Shown here: one piece after another, positions 31,249-33,450 of the stretch
Layout of the letters: each line of letters begins with the position of its first letter
Numbering within the stretch: position 1 is the stretch's first letter
Source: a virus
Virus record (IMG/VR): IMGVR_UViG_3300012920_000132
Location: 1-33,450 of that record
Length of the DNA stretch: 33,450 bases
Reading direction: 5' to 3' (one strand)
Notes under the pieces: model-generated
The model's database searches: none
What the model was told of the DNA's origin: nothing
The model's input: only the letters and a program-made list of their open reading frames with translations
Made by a program: the position numbers and the translations under genes

Positions 31249-31691
31249 TCGAACCATCCTTTCAACCAGGCAATCCAGACCAGCAGTCCTGCCAGTGCTG
31301 ATGTTATAGCCAGGGCAACAAACCCCAGGCCCAACATCTCCATAATCTCAGCCCGTCTCCGCTTGGCTAGTTCCTCCTGGACCCGTCTCTCTTTCCGAGC
31401 CTGGGCCTGGAACCTTTGCCAGTCATTCCACAGACCAGGGCGTCCTGCATATATCATGAACTGTTTGAGTTCGTCCTCCTTTTGGCGGATGCTCTCAAGA
31501 GCCATGAACTCTTCCAGGTCAGATGTGTTGACGCCAGGTTTCTTCTTCTTGTTTCCCTTCCGTTGCAGTTCTTCCTTCGCAATTACGAAATCAGATATTG
31601 CCTTCCCCGCCTTGGCCAGTTCACCCGTGTTAGCCAGTGTCTTGCGGATAATACTGTAGGCCGCATTTGCCGCCGCAAGTTCGGCCAACAA
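31245..31691 (-). CDS. C-terminally anchored membrane protein, conserved in marine phages
   Basis: A 148-aa protein. The N-terminus is LAELAAANAAYSIIRKTLANTGELAKAGKAISDFVIAKEELQRK, the middle has DLEEFMALESIRQKEDELKQFMIYAGRPG, and the C-terminus has one hydrophobic segment (about 118-141). The pattern occurs in many cyanophages and pelagiphages. The start is TTG 31691 with GGGAG seven bases upstream, overlapping the end region of the previous gene; no ATG fits. A tail- or lysis-related role is assumed. Confidence 0.65.
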   Translation of the reverse strand: MLAELAAANAAYSIIRKTLANTGELAKAGKAISDFVIAKEELQRKGNKKKKPGVNTSDLEEFMALESIRQKEDELKQFMIYAGRPGLWNDWQRFQAQARKERRVQEELAKRRRAEIMEMLGLGFVALAITSALAGLLVWIAWLKGWFE

Positions 31692-31694
31692 TGT

Positions 31695-31868
31695 TCAACT
31701 CCCTCTAATAAGCATAGTCAGCAACAGGACAATAGTCGTGCCAGCCGACCCCATCATCACGGCCTCTATCCGCTTGATACGGGTTATGGTTTCGCGCCAC
31801 CGCTCAGAGCAAACAGCTTCATGCGTATCTATCTGAGCCTTCACATCTGAGACGGACGGGCGGGTCAT
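31695..31868 (-). CDS. Small XhlA-like membrane protein of 57 residues
   Basis: MTRPSVSDVKAQIDTHEAVCSERWRETITRIKRIE... has a charged helix followed by one hydrophobic segment (about 38-53). The layout resembles hemolysin XhlA-type small phage proteins that associate with holin and endolysin genes. It overlaps the preceding stop by ATGA. The role is inferred from layout and the lysis neighbourhood. Confidence 0.6.
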   Translation of the reverse strand: MTRPSVSDVKAQIDTHEAVCSERWRETITRIKRIEAVMMGSAGTTIVLLLTMLIRGS

Positions 31869-31987
31869 TTTTTATTCTTACTGCCCTTAGGACGACCACG
31901 CTTCTTAGGCGCGGCGGCTTTAGGCTTCACAACAGTCGGCTCCTTCTTCGCCTTCAGTTGCGGGTTCAAGTCATAAAGGTGTGGCAT
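31865..31987 (-). CDS. Small AT-hook-like basic protein of 40 residues
   Basis: MPHLYDLNPQLKAKKEPTVVKPKAAAPKKRGRPKGSKNKK contains RGRPKG, the core of an AT-hook, in a Lys/Pro/Ala-rich tail. GGAGGG stands five bases before the ATG. Its stop overlaps the next start by ATGA. It could bind DNA minor groove; short AT-hook-like phage proteins are common and mostly uncharacterised. Confidence 0.62.
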   Translation of the reverse strand: MPHLYDLNPQLKAKKEPTVVKPKAAAPKKRGRPKGSKNKK

Positions 31988-32019
31988 GAACACCCTCCTC
32001 AGTTTGTTAATTAGCCAGG

Positions 32020-32367
32020 TCATGGTTTTGTCGGCCATGTTACATCATCGAGGCTGGTGGCATTATCAGTGATGTCACGCAAAGCCTGACGATAATCTAT
32101 CTGGGCTTGGGTCATGGTCAGGTCAGACGATGCCCACCAATCTGTCTCAGCTAGTTTAGCGTTCCTTTCAGCCCTCAAGTCTTTTGGCCCATCTTCAGCC
32201 AAAAACTCTTGTTGTTTTTTCTGGGCGGCTGATTTGTCAAAGCTGATGACTGTTTCCCCCTCACCGTATGCGGTGTAAGTGTCAGTCTCGGCATCGTGCT
32301 TCACAGCAATGATGTCACTGTTTAGCAACATGATTGCGTCTTTCATGCGTGCTATTGCCTTACTCAT
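32020..32367 (-). CDS. Tail fibre assembly chaperone-like protein
   Basis: A 115-aa protein whose C-terminal half RAERNAKLAETDWWASSDLTMTQAQIDYRQALRDIT is the conserved helix hairpin of phage tail assembly chaperones (XkdW/DUF4376-like). The N-terminal half is a small beta domain (DTYTAYGEGETVISFD). It directly follows fibre-tip genes, where a folding helper is expected. AAGGA precedes the ATG by seven bases. Confidence 0.78.
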   Translation of the reverse strand: MSKAIARMKDAIMLLNSDIIAVKHDAETDTYTAYGEGETVISFDKSAAQKKQQEFLAEDGPKDLRAERNAKLAETDWWASSDLTMTQAQIDYRQALRDITDNATSLDDVTWPTKP

Positions 32368-32370
32368 ATC

Positions 32371-32985
32371 TTAATCCTTAATTCTAAACATGAAGGTTTG
32401 ACCATTACCAGTTGAGGTCATGGTTGTCCCAGCATTGTGATTGTGAACCGAATCCAGATATTCACTTGAACCATTAAAATGCTGAATCCCGATAGTGATA
32501 TGCGCTTCAGTGTGGCCGCTTGCATAGCTTTCAATAAAAGAACTATTAACAAAAACAGAGCCGCTTTTTCTTAGAAACATAGACGGTGTGTAGCCACTCC
32601 CGCCATTGCCGTTAAAAGAATGAACGGCGCAACAAAAATAAGTCCCCGCAACAGTAGGCGTTAATCTATTATTAGCAGTGCTAATTGTAACATCTGACGA
32701 TGACAAGTCGTTGGCTAATCCCTGTAGTGTTGTTGTCCCAGTGAAACTGGTTGAGTTGTCATGCCCAGCCATGCCATGAGGAATATCCCCACCAAGTCTG
32801 CCTGTAAAAAGGTAATTCGTGGCGAGGTTAATTGCATCAGCCCCAACGCTGTCTGTAGCCAGCAACGCAGATGTGATTGCATCATCAGCAACCTTGGCCG
32901 TGGTAATAGCATCATCCGCAATGCTGGCTGTCGCAATCGTTGAACCAGTGCCGAGAAGGTCAGAGAGGTTTCTTGCGTTGCTCAT
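32371..32985 (-). CDS. Receptor-binding/fibre-tip protein, C1q-like
   Basis: A 204-aa protein with N-terminal MSNARNLSDLLGTGSTIATASIADDAITTAKVADDAI, a heptad-like repeat common in phage fibre proteins (trimerising), followed by a C1q-like jelly-roll region. TPTVAGTYFCCAVHSFNG, SMFLRKSGSVFVNS and ITIGIQHFNGSSEYLDSV carry the typical strand pattern. No CCWGG occurs in the whole gene. It probably is a tip or accessory fibre contacting the host. Confidence 0.75.
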   Translation of the reverse strand: MSNARNLSDLLGTGSTIATASIADDAITTAKVADDAITSALLATDSVGADAINLATNYLFTGRLGGDIPHGMAGHDNSTSFTGTTTLQGLANDLSSSDVTISTANNRLTPTVAGTYFCCAVHSFNGNGGSGYTPSMFLRKSGSVFVNSSFIESYASGHTEAHITIGIQHFNGSSEYLDSVHNHNAGTTMTSTGNGQTFMFRIKD

Positions 32986-32996
32986 GTCTGTCTCTC

Positions 32997-33450
32997 CTAT
33001 TGCCTAACTTCATACAGGGTTAATGTGCTAGTCGGCTTCCAACCGCTACCGAAGCTAGTTGAGTTCATCCCCCAGTGATTGAACAAGACATCCTTATTAG
33101 CTGTGTTGCCTGTTATTTGGAGCTTGTAAGTCAGCTGGTTTGTTGAATTGGGAGAATCAAAAGTGCATATAGAGTTGTGATTAATCCCCATGTAAGCAGT
33201 GCTTCCAGAATTAGCATATACAGTAGCGGAGCCACTTGTAGTGTCGTTACTACCCCCAGAAACATTTGAAACCATCGTTGTGGTTCCACCGTCAACACGG
33301 ACTATCCTTCCAGAGCAAACAACAGCGGTGTCTTCAGGAACCATAAAAAACAATGCCCGAACCATGATTTTGCTGTTGGGAAATATAGGGGTTATATTCA
33401 ATGTCAAAGCAGTATCCGCATAGCCGCCAACATTGATGCCGCCTGGAGCC
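32997..33450 (-). CDS. C1q/jelly-roll-like fibre-tip protein (5' end missing at right edge)
   Basis: An open frame from the right edge, ...APGGINVGGYADTALTLNITPIFPNSKIMVRALFFM..., continues to TAG at 32997. The frame is open throughout; a TTG at 33407 is only an internal codon. The YADTALTLNITP-xxx-NSKIMV pattern, then LTYKLQITG and STLTLYEVRQ, is that of phage fibre tips with a C1q-like or similar jelly roll. Joined with the 16 codons at the left edge it gives a 167-aa protein. RBS and start codon for the next gene lie just after its stop. Confidence 0.72.
   Translation of the reverse strand, partial: APGGINVGGYADTALTLNITPIFPNSKIMVRALFFMVPEDTAVVCSGRIVRVDGGTTTMVSNVSGGSNDTTSGSATVYANSGSTAYMGINHNSICTFDSPNSTNQLTYKLQITGNTANKDVLFNHWGMNSTSFGSGWKPTSTLTLYEVRQ

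Noticed and set aside
33405-33407. TTG as start codon of the right-edge gene
   Set aside because: The frame is open to the edge with a protein-like pattern upstream (GGINVGGYADTA), and there is no ribosome binding site before the TTG.
1-33450. CRISPR arrays, tRNA or rRNA genes, insertion sequences
   Set aside because: No regularly spaced repeats, cloverleaf-like segments, ribosomal sequence, or DDE transposase with terminal repeats were seen on either strand.

Overview
The window looks like an essentially complete small podovirus (T7-like tail architecture) genome of about 33.5 kb, close to 50% G+C, probably a marine or aquatic tailed phage. The basis is the gene order and the many small protein families familiar from environmental podoviruses (Bbp19-like, DUF6321-like, DUF6378-like, C1q-like fibre tips). 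I see no RNA polymerase, DNA polymerase, tRNA or rRNA, so the phage should rely on the host for transcription and DNA synthesis. The host cannot be named from the sequence. No stretch of more than about 180 bases lacks a gene.

Layout. A divergent control region at about 24650-24760 separates two blocks. Leftwards (minus strand) come a ribbon-helix-helix regulator, a PDDEXK resolvase-like nuclease, an SSB-like protein, a TOPRIM primase/RecA-like helicase, a winged-helix protein, small terminase, large terminase, a GNAT-fold protein, several small basic proteins, portal, Bbp19-like, scaffold, major capsid, decoration-like, tail tube A, tail tube B, internal virion proteins (gp14-, gp15- and two gp16-like) and the tail fibre. 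Rightwards (plus strand) are 16 mostly small early genes, including a papain-like cysteine-peptidase-like protein, a serine recombinase, a zinc-ribbon-like protein, a YqaJ-type exonuclease and a free-standing LexA-type DNA-binding domain. From the right end, again on the minus strand, come receptor-binding and fibre-tip proteins, a tail assembly chaperone-like protein, small membrane proteins, holin and endolysin. The last early and last late genes converge and overlap at 29656-29684.

The two ends of the window appear to join. The minus-strand gene starting at 50 runs off the left edge, and an open frame enters from the right edge in the matching phase, giving a 167-aa protein. If so, this is a circularly permuted or circular assembly with one long late operon (24648 leftwards, through the join, to 29656) and one early operon.

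Most notable: (1) a zeta-toxin-like (P-loop kinase) domain inside an internal virion protein that would be ejected into the host; (2) a roughly ten-fold excess of CCWGG pentamers through the genome, with a desert over the receptor-binding genes that suggests recent exchange of that module; (3) two early promoters sharing an exact 14-mer at identical spacing; (4) an RNA-like hairpin region between scaffold and capsid genes; (5) a dense TGTCC/GGACA cluster next to the primase gene that could be a replication origin.
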